Shown one piece after another: positions 1-7,975 of a stretch of DNA of 35,092 bases. Under the pieces are notes generated by a model. That model ran no database searches. It saw nothing but the letters and a program-made list of their open reading frames with translations, and was not told where the DNA came from. Each line of letters opens with the position of its first letter. Position 1 is the first letter of the stretch. The DNA comes from Acidimicrobiaceae bacterium (GTDB lineage: Bacteria; Actinomycetota; Acidimicrobiia; Acidimicrobiales; Bog-793), in the NCBI GenBank assembly GCA_003139355.1, contig PLIM01000185.1:1-35092 (forward strand), read 5' to 3'. The position numbers and the translations under genes were made by a program.

Positions 1-777
1 CGACGATGGGCCGGTCGCGCAATCGCCGGACCGGACGCCTTGGAATCCCGATCACCGAGCTGTCGTGCACGGAGCCTCCTGCGCGGATCGATGGGGTGGT
101 AACACACGCGTTATCGACACGATCTGAGCACGACTTGACCAGGTCGGTGGTGGATGCTGATAAGAAACCAAGCCGATCCTCGCGAACTGTCGCAGAGGTG
201 CTCGGGCAAACCGATCCTGGGCCCGCACCACTTCCCCAAGACGGTCAACGCGGTGTTCAACATCAAGGAGGCTGGCTGCTCTGCCACCACGGGGCTCGGG
301 TCACCGCATCTGGGTCGATCTACCGGCTCGGGCTGGCATTGCTGGGCAGGGACGACCCGACCAAGGTTCTGGCGCGCGGGAACGAGTGGGTGTTCGGTCC
401 CCAGGAGCCCTAGGAGCGATCGGGCGACATGCCCGACGCCGTGTTCCCGGGCGTCGCGTGATGCGCCCGGCACCGCTGGCACCCATCGCCTGGCGTAGCG
501 CGCCGCGGCATTGCGGGCCGTGGGAGCAGGTCGTCGCGAACCTGACGGACGGGCTTGTCAAGCTTGGCATCGGCGTGAGCCTCCAACCCACGGGCGACTC
601 CGGAACCCGGGCCAATCTTCGATCGGTTGTCGCCCGGGGACACGAGGCGGACAGTTCCTATCGACGCCGGGTGGAGCGGTCGATTCCTGCAGACACCGTG
701 CGGTCCCGATTCGCCGTGATGCGCGGGCTACGCCACAATCTCACTTCGACGAGGCCGGTAGCGGGGTACGGAGCACA
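1..777. other. Region without a recognisable gene
   Basis: Several overlapping ORFs run through here on both strands, but none has a convincing start with a ribosome binding site or a protein I recognise. The tail of one plus-strand frame (ending at 413) has somewhat protein-like composition, so a decayed gene is possible. The ORF called at 511 on the plus strand is only the over-extended N-terminus of the permease that really begins near 778. Confidence 0.5.
434..456. terminator. Possible hairpin
   Basis: CGACGCC (434-440) and GGCGTCG (450-456) form a perfect 7-bp stem around a 9-nt loop. There is no T-tract and no clearly supported gene just upstream, so a terminator role is only a guess. 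Confidence 0.2.
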
Positions 778-1533
778 TTGAGAAACCTTGACCCAGTGTG
801 GTTGGTACTGGCCGGCTTTGGTGGCGGGCTATCCGGCAGCGTGGCCGGGCTGGCCTCGCTGATCAGCTACCCCGCGCTCCTCGCGGTCGGCCTCCCGCCG
901 ATTGCCGCCAATGTGTCCAATACCGTTGCCTTGGTATTCAGCAGTGTCGGCTCGGTGTGGGGGTCGCGCCCCGAGCTGAGCGGCCAGAGGGCTCGAGGCG
1001 AGCGGCTGGGCGCCATCGCCATCGGCGGTGGGATCACTGGCGGCGTGCTGCTGCTAGCCCTGCCGTCGAACTGGTTCGTCCTGGTCGTGCCCTGGCTGAT
1101 CGGGATGGCGTCGTTGAGTATCCTCATCCGGCGCAACCCCGCCCGTGCTGCGACGGCCCCGTCGCACGAACCGACCTGGGCGCTCGGTGTGGGCGTGTTT
1201 CTCGTTGCCATCTATGGCGGGTACTTCGGTGCCGCTGCCGGCGTGCTGCTCGTCGCCCTCCTGATGCTGAGCACGGCCGAGCCGCTCGCAAGGAACATCG
1301 CCCTGAAGAACCTCCTGCTCGGTCTGGCCAACGCCGTGGCGGCCCTGGCGTTCGCGGTTTTTGGCCCGGTTCACTGGTCGGTGGTGGTACCCCTCGCCAT
1401 CGGGTTCCTCGTCGGCGGCCGGCTCGGGCCCCTGGTCGTCCGTCGGGCTCCGGCCGGCGCCTTGCGGGCGTTGATCGCCTGTGCCGGATTGGGCCTGGCC
1501 GTGCACCTGGGGCTCGACGCCTACGGTCGCTGA
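778..1533 (+). CDS. TauE/SafE family sulfite exporter-type permease
   Basis: Predicted 251-residue integral membrane protein of the TauE/SafE (DUF81) family, whose members move sulfite, sulfoacetate or other small anions across the cytoplasmic membrane. The N-terminal helix carries the glycine-rich family pattern (GFGGGLSGSVAGLAS) followed by hydrophobic segments across the whole length, with a second repeat-like half near YGGYFGAAAGVLL. I place the start at TTG 778, because GGAG lies 4 nt upstream and translation from there begins directly at the first helix. The ORF track extends to 511, but that extension is low-complexity and unlike the family. Length matches the usual 250 residues. It is convergent with the decayed BNR tail that follows. 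The substrate cannot be read from context. A second family member sits at 27824-28774. Confidence 0.85.
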   Translation: MRNLDPVWLVLAGFGGGLSGSVAGLASLISYPALLAVGLPPIAANVSNTVALVFSSVGSVWGSRPELSGQRARGERLGAIAIGGGITGGVLLLALPSNWFVLVVPWLIGMASLSILIRRNPARAATAPSHEPTWALGVGVFLVAIYGGYFGAAAGVLLVALLMLSTAEPLARNIALKNLLLGLANAVAALAFAVFGPVHWSVVVPLAIGFLVGGRLGPLVVRRAPAGALRALIACAGLGLAVHLGLDAYGR

Positions 1534-1561
1534 GCGAATGGCCCGGCGTGTCCGCAATTGT

Positions 1562-1785
1562 TCAGAAACCGACCTTGTTCCGGGTCACGCCGGCGTCCGA
1601 TGTCCGCAGGAGCTGGTTGAGGCTGCCCATGTCCCGCGGGCCAGGCACAACCAAGCTCACCGTCTGGCTCACTTAGGACAGGGAGTTCAACGGTGGCCGG
1701 CCTCCGGAACCTTTGACCTCCCTTCCGACCCAGGTTCTCCCGCCGTCGGCCGAGCGGTCGGGCCAGCTCGCGGCCGAGGCGCTCG
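1562..1785 (-). pseudogene. Decayed 3' end of a BNR-repeat protein gene (copy of 4853-5070)
   Basis: On the minus strand this stretch matches the last 210 bases or so of the intact BNR gene ending at 4853. Shared landmarks include the terminal repeat segment (GACGCCGGCGTCCGATGTCCGC in plus-strand sense is mostly common to both) and the repeat reading DRSADGGRTW here versus DRSADGGKTW in the intact copy. The frame is broken: the Tyr codon after PLNSLS in the intact gene is TAA here, and a further small length difference lies downstream. Nothing upstream in the minus direction continues the gene, because the plus-strand gene starting at 1816 occupies that space. It is therefore the stump of a lost paralogue. 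It begins about 30 bases beyond the stop of the TauE/SafE gene. Confidence 0.8.
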
Positions 1786-1803
1786 GCGCAGGAGTCGCCC
1801 GGC

Positions 1804-1809
1804 TAGCCT
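1804..1809 (+). promoter_or_regulatory. Possible -10 of a leaderless promoter
   Basis: TAGCCT ends 6 nt before the GTG at 1816. This is the spacing expected when transcription begins at the start codon. No good -35 is visible. Confidence 0.3.
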
Positions 1810-1815
1810 TCGGCG

Positions 1816-2238
1816 GTGCGCTCTTGGCGCGTCGGAGCCGTGTCGCTCGCGGTGGCGATATTGCTTGCCTCGGCATGGGCAAGCGGGTGGCATCGCTTCA
1901 CCTGGGGTGCCCGGCTGGGCATGTTTGGCTGTGCCCTTGCAGTGCTGGGCGTCGGTCTCTTCTGGCGGCACCGTCGACCGAACGCCCGATCATCAGGCAG
2001 CGATGGTGCCGCCCCGCTCCCAGCCGTCAATCACACGGGCGCGGCACTCTGGCTGGTGGTCATCCTGGTTGCGGCCGTCTGGGACGTGCTCGGCCTCCTC
2101 ACCCCGCCCGGCCAGCACCACCTCACCCTGAGCGCCATAGCGCTCGCCTACCGGTCCCTCCATGCCCTGCTGTTCGCCTGCTGGTTGGCCATCGGATGGG
2201 TGCTCGCGAGCAAACCGATGCTGCGGCAAGGACGGTAG
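1816..2238 (+). CDS. Small integral membrane protein, function unknown
   Basis: 140 residues from GTG 1816. About four hydrophobic helices are visible: VGAVSLAVAILLASAWASG, an ARLGMFGCALAVLGVGLF segment, ALWLVVILVAAVWDVLGLL, and LHALLFACWLAIGWVLAS. A polar loop rich in Arg, Ser and Gly follows the second helix. No catalytic or binding motif is visible and I do not recognise the family. The start is supported by a TAGCCT hexamer 6 nt upstream rather than by a Shine-Dalgarno sequence. Its stop is followed 5 nt later by the next small membrane-protein gene, so the two are probably cotranscribed and may work together. The promoter lies directly beside the decayed BNR tail. Confidence 0.65.
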   Translation: MRSWRVGAVSLAVAILLASAWASGWHRFTWGARLGMFGCALAVLGVGLFWRHRRPNARSSGSDGAAPLPAVNHTGAALWLVVILVAAVWDVLGLLTPPGQHHLTLSAIALAYRSLHALLFACWLAIGWVLASKPMLRQGR

Positions 2239-2243
2239 CGGCC

Positions 2244-2510
2244 ATGCCCTCGGCGTCGCACCTGGGCGCCGCCCTCGGCGTCGCCTGCCGGAGCTTCTCG
2301 GTGGTGATCGGATCGAGCAAGGCGGTCGGCCTGGCGTTCTGGCTGGTTGTGATCGCCGCGCTCGGCACACTCGAGGCCCTGGCCCACCTGACCAGGGGGC
2401 CGGTGCCCAGCGCCGGAGAACTCGTGGCCCGCTACCTCCACCGTCCGGTCCTTCGTGCCGCCGGTATCGCTCTATGGCTCTACGCCGGATGGCACCTTTT
2501 CTCCCACTGA
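2244..2510 (+). CDS. Small membrane protein, DUF6186-like
   Basis: 88 residues from ATG 2244, in the frame of the longer ORF starting at 1713, whose upstream part is not protein-like. It has a hydrophobic helix (AFWLVVIAALGTLEALAHL), a polar amphipathic stretch (PSAGELVARYLHR) and a final helix ending WLYAGWHLFSH. This layout of helix, charged connector and a closing W-x-G-W-H-x-F resembles actinobacterial DUF6186-type small membrane proteins; that match is from memory and moderate. It starts 5 nt after the preceding gene's stop, so translational coupling is likely. It is convergent with the secreted-protein gene ending at 2663. Function unknown. Confidence 0.6.
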   Translation: MPSASHLGAALGVACRSFSVVIGSSKAVGLAFWLVVIAALGTLEALAHLTRGPVPSAGELVARYLHRPVLRAAGIALWLYAGWHLFSH

Positions 2511-2662
2511 GCGGCGGGCACCACTGCTGACACTCGTCGGCTCCATGTTGCGTACGACCACGAGCGAGCAACCGGCATGCTCGGTCGGCCGACCTGTCGC
2601 CACCATGCGGGGTTCGGTGGCATCATCGAGCGGGCGGAGCCCGAATCTTGACGGGCTGCCCG

Positions 2663-3556
2663 CTAGGTCCTGCAGCGCCCCAAAGAATCCCGGGTGCCCT
2701 CGGCCCGGTGCGACGGGAGGACCTCAATGACATCGCGCAGCAACGAGCAGTTTTTGTCGTAGAGCGGCGACATCCTCTTTCCGTGTCCTGTGACAGTGGC
2801 CTCCCGATCGCAACCCCAACCGTCGGCTTCGAATGACGAGGCAGGGCCCGCAGCCGGGCGGAAAGTGACCTTGTAGAGAAGCGAGCTCTCCATGCAGCCC
2901 GTCTTTGCGGGTCCAAGCTGCAGGGAATCGAAGACCGCTCTGAGCTTTGTCGCTTGCGCGTTGTCGAGTCGGACCGTCACCGGACCTGAGGACGCGTAGG
3001 CAAAGCCGGTTTGCGAAAAGCCTGTCACCTCCACGATGTCTCCTGCGGGAGCGAGCTCTCCAGCTGATCGGCTCGGGAGCCAGACCGTCTGTGAGTCGAC
3101 GCGCAACTCAGTGTCATTCGTGGCGCCGACAGGCACGAGATCGTAGGCCAGCTGGGCAAGATACTCGTGTGGACCCGAAGTCGACAACGAGACGACGAAG
3201 CCGGTCGCCGTGCCCATTGGACCACTGTTGGTCTCGTTCGAAGTCACATTGGCGCCCTTGGGGAGATGCGCCTCGATGTAGCTCTCCACAGAGGCGGGCG
3301 GTTCGTCGAGGAGGTACAGCCGGTGAAGATCGATCAGGCCGCCGAATCCCGGCGTCTCGAGGGGGCTCTCGAGCCAAGTAGAGGCGACCTTGGTCGTCAG
3401 ACGTGCACCTGGCGGGACAATCGCCTCACCCAACACTGTGTGCGCGAACGATCTTGGGCCCGTCGCGCCAGCGGGGAGAGCGCCAGCCGCGATGACTCCG
3501 GCCCCGACACCGATCGCCACCAGCACCGAGCAGGCAACCAACACGAACCTTCGCAT
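2663..3556 (-). CDS. Predicted secreted protein, function unknown
   Basis: 297 residues from ATG 3556 (MRRFVLVACSVLVAIG...). The ORF track starts further upstream, but only from this Met does the protein open with a positively charged end, a hydrophobic core of about 20 residues and an Ala-rich cleavage region (LPAGATG), which is a Sec signal peptide. No lipobox Cys is present. The mature part is Ser/Thr/Pro-rich, with three Cys in the C-terminal half (KTGCMES, WGCDRE, KNCSLL) that could form disulfides. No family recognised. It occupies the interior of the decayed copy of the sigma/BNR operon on the same strand, downstream of the DUF4232 gene, so it was probably acquired after or during the rearrangement. 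Confidence 0.7.
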   Translation of the reverse strand: MRRFVLVACSVLVAIGVGAGVIAAGALPAGATGPRSFAHTVLGEAIVPPGARLTTKVASTWLESPLETPGFGGLIDLHRLYLLDEPPASVESYIEAHLPKGANVTSNETNSGPMGTATGFVVSLSTSGPHEYLAQLAYDLVPVGATNDTELRVDSQTVWLPSRSAGELAPAGDIVEVTGFSQTGFAYASSGPVTVRLDNAQATKLRAVFDSLQLGPAKTGCMESSLLYKVTFRPAAGPASSFEADGWGCDREATVTGHGKRMSPLYDKNCSLLRDVIEVLPSHRAEGTRDSLGRCRT

Positions 3557-3928
3557 GCCTGCATCGTCCCACCGCGCCCGGGTGAGTACATGACACGACC
3601 GCGCGAGACCCACCGTTTCCCGTTGGATCCAGAGCAAGCGGGCTGGGTCACCGGTCACCAGAGCCCGTGTCGGCAGACTCCGTGGAGGTCGGCCATCCCC
3701 GGAGCAGCCACGAGGGGAGGTTCAAGAACGTCGGCCGCCGAGCAGGTGGTGCAGGTGCCGGGGGATCCACCACATGGCGATGGCCACCGGGTGGTCTTTG
3801 GCTGAACGACCAAGCTCAACCGAGGAGGACCACCCAGTGGCCAACGGAGACTCTGACCTGTCCGAGCTGTTCGACGTGATCTATGCCTGCGGCGACACCG
3901 ACGTGATCAGCCCCATCCGGCCTTACGC
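3557..3928. other. Intergenic region with transposase scrap
   Basis: This stretch lies between the start of the secreted-protein gene and the stop of DUF4232, both on the minus strand. It holds the IS256-like leader and N-terminus described separately. The ORF at 3667-3879 is out of frame with that remnant and looks like a shadow. Nothing else is recognisable. Confidence 0.5.
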
Positions 3929-3944
3929 TCAGGAGAACGTGTAG
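3837..3944 (+). pseudogene. Truncated N-terminus of an IS256-type transposase (remnant)
   Basis: A strong GAGGAGG (3822-3828) stands 8 nt before GTG 3837, which opens VANGDSDLSELFDVI and then CGDTDVIS before losing resemblance and stopping at 3944. The pattern small-residue start, DLSELLD-like helix, G-D-x-D-V resembles the N-termini of actinobacterial IS256-family transposases, which continue for about 400 residues. Only about 28 residues survive, because the sequence then runs into the 3' end of the DUF4232 gene on the other strand. No terminal inverted repeats were found. The identification rests on a short stretch. Confidence 0.4.
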
Positions 3945-4492
3945 CCGGGGATCCCTGTCCCGGAGTGGACCGCCTTGACGTTTATCGACGACAGCACGGG
4001 ACAGACCCGCACGGGGAAGTTCTGTATCTCATCGGCTTCAGCCGCCGGCTTGGGAAGGAACTGGCCGGGCGGGACGACCCTAAGGCCTGCCGCCGCAACA
4101 CCATGGCTTCCGCACAGTGCGCCCGTGTCTACGACCCCCAGGACCGCATGAGCGGTCGCGCCGGGCCTGAGCGTGAACGTGCTCGCGACGCCCCCGTGTG
4201 ATGCGGGCTTGCCTATCTGGACGCCGTACCGACTGACGGCCCATACGCGGGGGTAGCCGTGCAGTGTGCAGGCCTGTCTCCCGATGTTGCTGAACTCCAG
4301 CTCGTAGAAGATGGTGCCGGCCGTGCCGGTACCTCCGACCGCCGCCCAAACCTGAGTGCTGGCGGCGCGACAACTCGTCAGAGCGGCCGGTGCGCCCGAG
4401 GCAGCCAGGGCGGCTGTGGGGAGCACAATCGCCCCGCAGGCCAGAGCGGCACCGACGGCGAGTCGCCGGGTGTCACGCAGTGTCAGTTTCAT
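3929..4492 (-). CDS. DUF4232 domain secreted protein
   Basis: 187 residues from ATG 4492, preceded by a strong AAGGAGG about 8 nt upstream. The N-terminus is a Sec signal peptide (VGAALACGAIVLPTAALAA). The mature part fits DUF4232, an extracytoplasmic beta-sandwich domain of actinobacteria: an early Cys, then FYELEFSNIGRQACTLHGYP, followed by a G-V-Q-I-G edge strand, LRPGATAHAVLGV and a late Cys pair that would form disulfides. Its biochemical role is unknown; members are often lipoproteins or secreted proteins. Immediately upstream lies the decayed sigma-gene 5' end with its promoter-side sequence, so this gene may now be read from the duplicated sigma promoter. Confidence 0.8.
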   Translation of the reverse strand: MKLTLRDTRRLAVGAALACGAIVLPTAALAASGAPAALTSCRAASTQVWAAVGGTGTAGTIFYELEFSNIGRQACTLHGYPRVWAVSRYGVQIGKPASHGGVASTFTLRPGATAHAVLGVVDTGALCGSHGVAAAGLRVVPPGQFLPKPAAEADEIQNFPVRVCPVLSSINVKAVHSGTGIPGYTFS

Positions 4493-4509
4493 GGTGGTTC
4501 CTCCTTGGT

Positions 4510-4646
4510 TGGTCTTCCTCGACGTATCGCAAATTCAACGCGGCACCGGTCGGCACCGGGAAGACGAATGCAGCACCTATGAGGGCGTTTCGTGACGCCG
4601 GATAGCACTGCTCGAGCTTGTCCCGGTCAGCACCGTCAACCGTCAT
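4510..4646 (-). pseudogene. Truncated ECF sigma factor gene (5' fragment, copy of 6500-6639)
   Basis: ATG 4646 has a good GTAGGAGG upstream and reads into CYPASRNALIGAAF, which matches WYVASRNALIGAAF in the intact sigma factor at 6136-6639. Similarity fades after about 40 residues and the frame ends at 4473 inside the DUF4232 gene. Only the beginning of sigma region 2 survives; regions 2.4 and 4 are absent, so it cannot work as a sigma factor. Start codon and ribosome site are intact, so a short peptide could still be made just ahead of DUF4232. Confidence 0.75.
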
Positions 4647-4800
4647 GAGACCTCCTACCCAATACAACGCTCGAGCCGGCGATCGCGCTGCACCCGATGT
4701 TGTCGGATCCCTCGGCTGGCAGGGAAGAGATCAGGTTGAAAGTCCGGCCAGCACGCTCCACATGGACACCTGCGGTGTCATGCTCCCGCCGCAGGGCGTC
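4647..4800 (-). repeat. Copy of the region upstream of the ECF sigma gene
   Basis: This segment matches about 6640-6820, the DNA upstream of the intact sigma gene. Shared stretches include GATCGCGCTGCACC, TCGGCTGGCA and CGCCGCAGGGC. It abuts within about 50 bases the stop codon of the intact BNR gene at 4853, as expected at the junction of a tandem duplication. It probably carried the sigma operon's promoter. Confidence 0.7.
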
Positions 4801-4852
4801 GCGTAGCTTGTACCGCTGCTGGCACCCGTAGTTCCTGATCACGGTCGGCCGT

Positions 4853-6130
4853 TCAGAAGTCGACCTTGTTCCAGGTGACGCCGGCGTCCGATGTCCGCAG
4901 AAGCCAGCTATCGCTGCCCAGGCCCGGCTGGCCGAGCACGACCCAGCCCACCGTCGTGCTCACGTAGGAAAGGGAGTTCAAGGGCGCCCCGCCGCTGGAA
5001 CCTTTGACCTCCTTTACAACCCAGGTCTTCCCGCCGTCGGCCGAGCGGTCGAGCCAGGTCGCGCCCGAGGTGGTGGCGAGGGTGATCACATTGCCGCGCG
5101 AAGGCGGCACGGCGATCAGCTGGCTACCAGTGCCGTCGAACGGAGCCTGCCCGACCAGGTGCACGGTCCTGCCGCCGTTCGTGGAGCTCAACACCTCCTT
5201 GTCCATGCTGCCCATGGCACCTGGACCGGTGCACAGGAACAAGACGTCAGAGGCACTGGCCGCCGCGATGCTCGCCAGCCGGTAGTGGGCCCCTGGGCAG
5301 CGGAACGGGTACTGGTGCCAGTGAACGCCGTCGGCGGTCGTCCATAGACTGGTGCTGACGAACCAGGCCGACCGGCCGGAAACCGCGAGTGTGGCGCCGG
5401 CGGCCGTCATGCGACCGACTCGGGCCCACGCGTCCCGGCCCACCGGGCTGGCGAACAGTTCCTCGCTGCCGTGAGTACTCGGCTCGACAACGGCATACAC
5501 GGTCCCCGAGGAGGCCGCCATCGCCTCGATGGCCCCGCCAAGGGAGAGCTTGCGCCAGTGCGCGCCGCCGTCGTGGGTAGACCACAGCCCGGGCCTGAAC
5601 AGCCACCCGTCCCGAGAGCTGGCGAACACGACGCTGCTCAGCGCACGTGCAGAATTGAAGAGACTTATGGAGGGTGCCTTGAGGAAGTGCCAGTGCACGC
5701 CGCCATCGGTCGTGGCCACGAGCCGAGCCGCGCACGGGCGCAGGGTAGCCAAGCTCGGGCAATTCACGCCGCCGAGAACAAAGCCGGAGGCGGGGGAGAG
5801 CAAGCTTGCCGAGGCTGGCTCAAAGCCGGCGGGCACGCCACCGGGCTGGCCAATTGCAGTCACAGACGAAGTGGTCGAAGGGTGCTGACCCTTCGCGGTG
5901 CGCGTCGGACTGGAGCCGAAAAGGTGCAGTTGCGGCAGGGGCACCAAGAAGACAACGACCGCGACGACGACGACGAATCCGGACAGCGCAATCCTCCGAC
6001 GTCGGGCGAACCTGCGTCGTATGGTGCCCCGCTCGATCGCCTTCGAGGGGTCGAGCACGTACGCGAGACCGGCGGCATGCTGCGCCGCTTCCTTGAAGAG
6101 TTGATCGATGTCGTTCGAGTTCTCGTCCAT
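4853..6130 (-). CDS. Membrane-anchored BNR/Ycf48-like repeat protein, probable partner of the ECF sigma factor
   Basis: 425 residues from ATG 6130 (MDENSNDIDQLF...). The ORF track runs on to 6454, but that extension is a shadow of the sigma gene. A short cytoplasmic N-terminus ending in FARRRR precedes one transmembrane helix (about residues 48-70, FVVVVAVVVFLVPL). The outside part holds BNR/sortilin-like repeats of the type S-x-D-G-G-x-x-W, for example STHDGGAHW, RSADGGKTW and RTSDAGVTW, spread over a predicted beta-propeller. The start lies 5 nt after the sigma factor's stop, so the two form an operon. By position it could be the membrane anti-sigma or sensor partner, although its roughly 47-residue cytoplasmic part is short and lacks a recognisable zinc anti-sigma motif. 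A decayed copy of its 3' end lies at 1562-1785. Confidence 0.75.
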   Translation of the reverse strand: MDENSNDIDQLFKEAAQHAAGLAYVLDPSKAIERGTIRRRFARRRRIALSGFVVVVAVVVFLVPLPQLHLFGSSPTRTAKGQHPSTTSSVTAIGQPGGVPAGFEPASASLLSPASGFVLGGVNCPSLATLRPCAARLVATTDGGVHWHFLKAPSISLFNSARALSSVVFASSRDGWLFRPGLWSTHDGGAHWRKLSLGGAIEAMAASSGTVYAVVEPSTHGSEELFASPVGRDAWARVGRMTAAGATLAVSGRSAWFVSTSLWTTADGVHWHQYPFRCPGAHYRLASIAAASASDVLFLCTGPGAMGSMDKEVLSSTNGGRTVHLVGQAPFDGTGSQLIAVPPSRGNVITLATTSGATWLDRSADGGKTWVVKEVKGSSGGAPLNSLSYVSTTVGWVVLGQPGLGSDSWLLRTSDAGVTWNKVDF

Positions 6131-6135
6131 TGTTC

Positions 6136-6639
6136 TCACTTCCTGGTCATCAGACGGGTGTCGGATTCGATCTGGGATGCGAGCGCGGTTCGGGCGCGGT
6201 GGATCCAGGAGCGCACGGTGCCGGCGGGCGCCTTCATCTCGTTGGCAACGTCGTTGACGGTGAGGTCGAACACGACGTGCAGGACAAAAGCTTGTCGTTG
6301 GTTCGTAGGCAGCCGTGCCACGAGTCGGGCGAGATCGAGATCGTGAGTATCCAGTGGTTCGTACGCCTCGCTCCTGGACGGGGCGCGTGCCCTTTCGAGG
6401 GCGAGACGTCGCCAGCGGCTGACCGCCAGGTTGTAGAGCACGACGCGGCTCCATGCGTCACGGTTGGCGTGCCTGGAAACAACGTCCCAGTGTTGCCACG
6501 CGCGGGCGTAGGTCTCCTGGGTCAAGTCGAGAGCCTCGTCCATGTTGCCGACGTAGAGGAAGGCTGCACCGATGAGGGCGTTTCGCGACGCGACGTACCA
6601 CCGCTCGAACTCGTCCTGGTCAGTAACCTCGAGCGCCAC
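6136..6639 (-). CDS. ECF sigma factor, SigE-like family
   Basis: 167 residues from GTG 6639, with GGGAGG 4 nt upstream. Region 2 covers about residues 10-80: RNALIGAAFLYVGN, then LDLTQETYARAW (core-binding and -10 recognition helices) and WSRVVLYNLAVSRWRR. Region 4 covers about 105-160 with LPTNQRQAFVLHVVFDLTVNDVA and the helix-turn-helix ending GTVRSWIHRARTAL. Length and lack of region 3 are normal for group 4 sigma factors. It directs RNA polymerase to a small regulon, usually including its own operon. The next gene, a membrane BNR protein, begins 5 nt after its stop. A truncated copy of its first 40 codons is at 4510-4646. Confidence 0.88.
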   Translation of the reverse strand: MALEVTDQDEFERWYVASRNALIGAAFLYVGNMDEALDLTQETYARAWQHWDVVSRHANRDAWSRVVLYNLAVSRWRRLALERARAPSRSEAYEPLDTHDLDLARLVARLPTNQRQAFVLHVVFDLTVNDVANEMKAPAGTVRSWIHRARTALASQIESDTRLMTRK

Positions 6640-6970
6640 TGGACCTCCCTACCTATTAAACGCTCGAGCGGGGGATCGCGCTGCACCTGAAATTGTCGAA
6701 TCTCGGCTGGCAAGGAAACGAGCAGGTGGAACGTCCAGCCGGCGCGGCCCGCCTCGACACGTGCAACGTCCAGCCTTCCCTTGCCGCGTGCGGCGAGCAA
6801 GGCATCGCAGATTCGCCGCAGGGCCTCCCGCCGCTCGCACGGCTGCGGTTTGCCGGAGGCACTCCGGTGCTAGTCAGGGGGAACCTGACAGTCGCTTGTG
6901 AGCCTGCCCGGAGGACCGCGACGTGCTCAGGAGTGAGAGACTTCTCGCGCGAACGGGGAGGCAACTTGCC
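6640..6970. promoter_or_regulatory. Upstream region of the divergent sigma operon and M48 gene
   Basis: This region separates the divergent sigma factor (minus) and M48 protease (plus). The half nearest the sigma gene is duplicated at 4647-4800. One minus-strand frame through both copies keeps similar residues (GRAGWTFHLLVSLPAE here, ERAGRTFNLISSLPAE there). A short coding sequence is therefore possible, but no good start or matching stop defines one. No promoter hexamers stand out. Confidence 0.4.
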
Positions 6971-7975
6971 ATGGCTATCGAGACGTCACTCAGCTATCCG
7001 GACATCAGTGCTCAGGGGTTCGCCCATCCCGCAGACCGGGCAGCCGCCGCGGCGCTGCACACCATCCCCATGCTCGACCGCGTGATCAAGATGCTCAGTG
7101 AGGTCGGCTACGAGCGCAAGCTTCGCCAGCTCATGCTCGGCAATGCCGTCCGGCTCGGGGAGGACCAGCTGCCCGAAGTGTGGGCGATGCAACGTCGTTA
7201 TGCCCATGTCTTCGACATCGCCAAGTGTCCTCACCTGTATGTGACCCAGTACCCGGTGGGCAACGCGCTCACCATCGGCGCGAACGAACCGGTGACGCTC
7301 ATCTCCTCGGGACTGGCAAGATCGTTCGAATCGGACGAGTTGCAGGCGGTGCTGGCGCACGAGATGGGCCACGTGCTGGCGGATCACGTGACCTTCATGA
7401 CGACCTTCGAGCTCGTCCAGCTCGTCATGAACGGCGTGCTACGCGGGGCCCCGTTTGCCGGCCTGCCCCTGAAAGCCCTCTACTACGCGCTGCTCGAATG
7501 GACGAGAGCCGCCGAGCTGACCGCTGATCGCGCCAGCGCGCTCGGCACCGGTGACCCGCTCTTGACCTGCCGGACCCTGATGCGCATGGCCGGCGGCCCG
7601 GTGCCGGGCCTCGATCTGGACGCGTTCATCCGCCAGGCCACCGAATACGAGGGAGAGGGCGACCCCTTCGCGCGGTACTCGCGTTTCTGGTCGGAGATCG
7701 GCACGACCCATCCCTTCCCCGTGCGCCGGGTCAGGGAGCTCGTCGCCTGGGTGGGATCCGGCGAGTTCGACCGGCAGCGCTCGGGCGGCTACCTCCGCCG
7801 TGGCCAGGAGCCACCGCCGTCGGCCGAGTTCGACGCGGCGCTCAAGCACTACAGGCAACGTTTCGCGAAGATCGTCGAGCGCGCCGGTGGTGGTGTGCAG
7901 CAGGTCGTTAGCCGCTTTGCCACCTGGCTCGACAGCGACGACGGCGATGCCGACGACGAAGGGTCCGAACCCTGA
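6971..7975 (+). CDS. M48 family zinc metalloprotease
   Basis: 334 residues from ATG 6971, chosen because GGGAGG lies about 9 nt upstream; the track's earlier Met at 6923 has no such site. The zinc-binding HExxH motif is present as LAHEMGHVLADH (about residues 136-147), and the third ligand Glu lies in RAAELTADRAS, the usual M48 ELxAD pattern. Hydrophobic stretches around FELVQLVMNGVL and LPLKALYYALLEW may be membrane-associated. The C-terminus is acidic (DSDDGDADDEGSEP). M48 enzymes (HtpX/Ste24-like) degrade misfolded membrane proteins or cut peptides; the substrate here is unknown. It is convergent with the M20 gene, and a hairpin spans both stop codons. Confidence 0.88.
   Translation: MAIETSLSYPDISAQGFAHPADRAAAAALHTIPMLDRVIKMLSEVGYERKLRQLMLGNAVRLGEDQLPEVWAMQRRYAHVFDIAKCPHLYVTQYPVGNALTIGANEPVTLISSGLARSFESDELQAVLAHEMGHVLADHVTFMTTFELVQLVMNGVLRGAPFAGLPLKALYYALLEWTRAAELTADRASALGTGDPLLTCRTLMRMAGGPVPGLDLDAFIRQATEYEGEGDPFARYSRFWSEIGTTHPFPVRRVRELVAWVGSGEFDRQRSGGYLRRGQEPPPSAEFDAALKHYRQRFAKIVERAGGGVQQVVSRFATWLDSDDGDADDEGSEP

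Noticed and set aside
6-413. Plus-strand ORF at the window start as a transposase
   Set aside because: Only a short tail looked protein-like and no family motif could be named.
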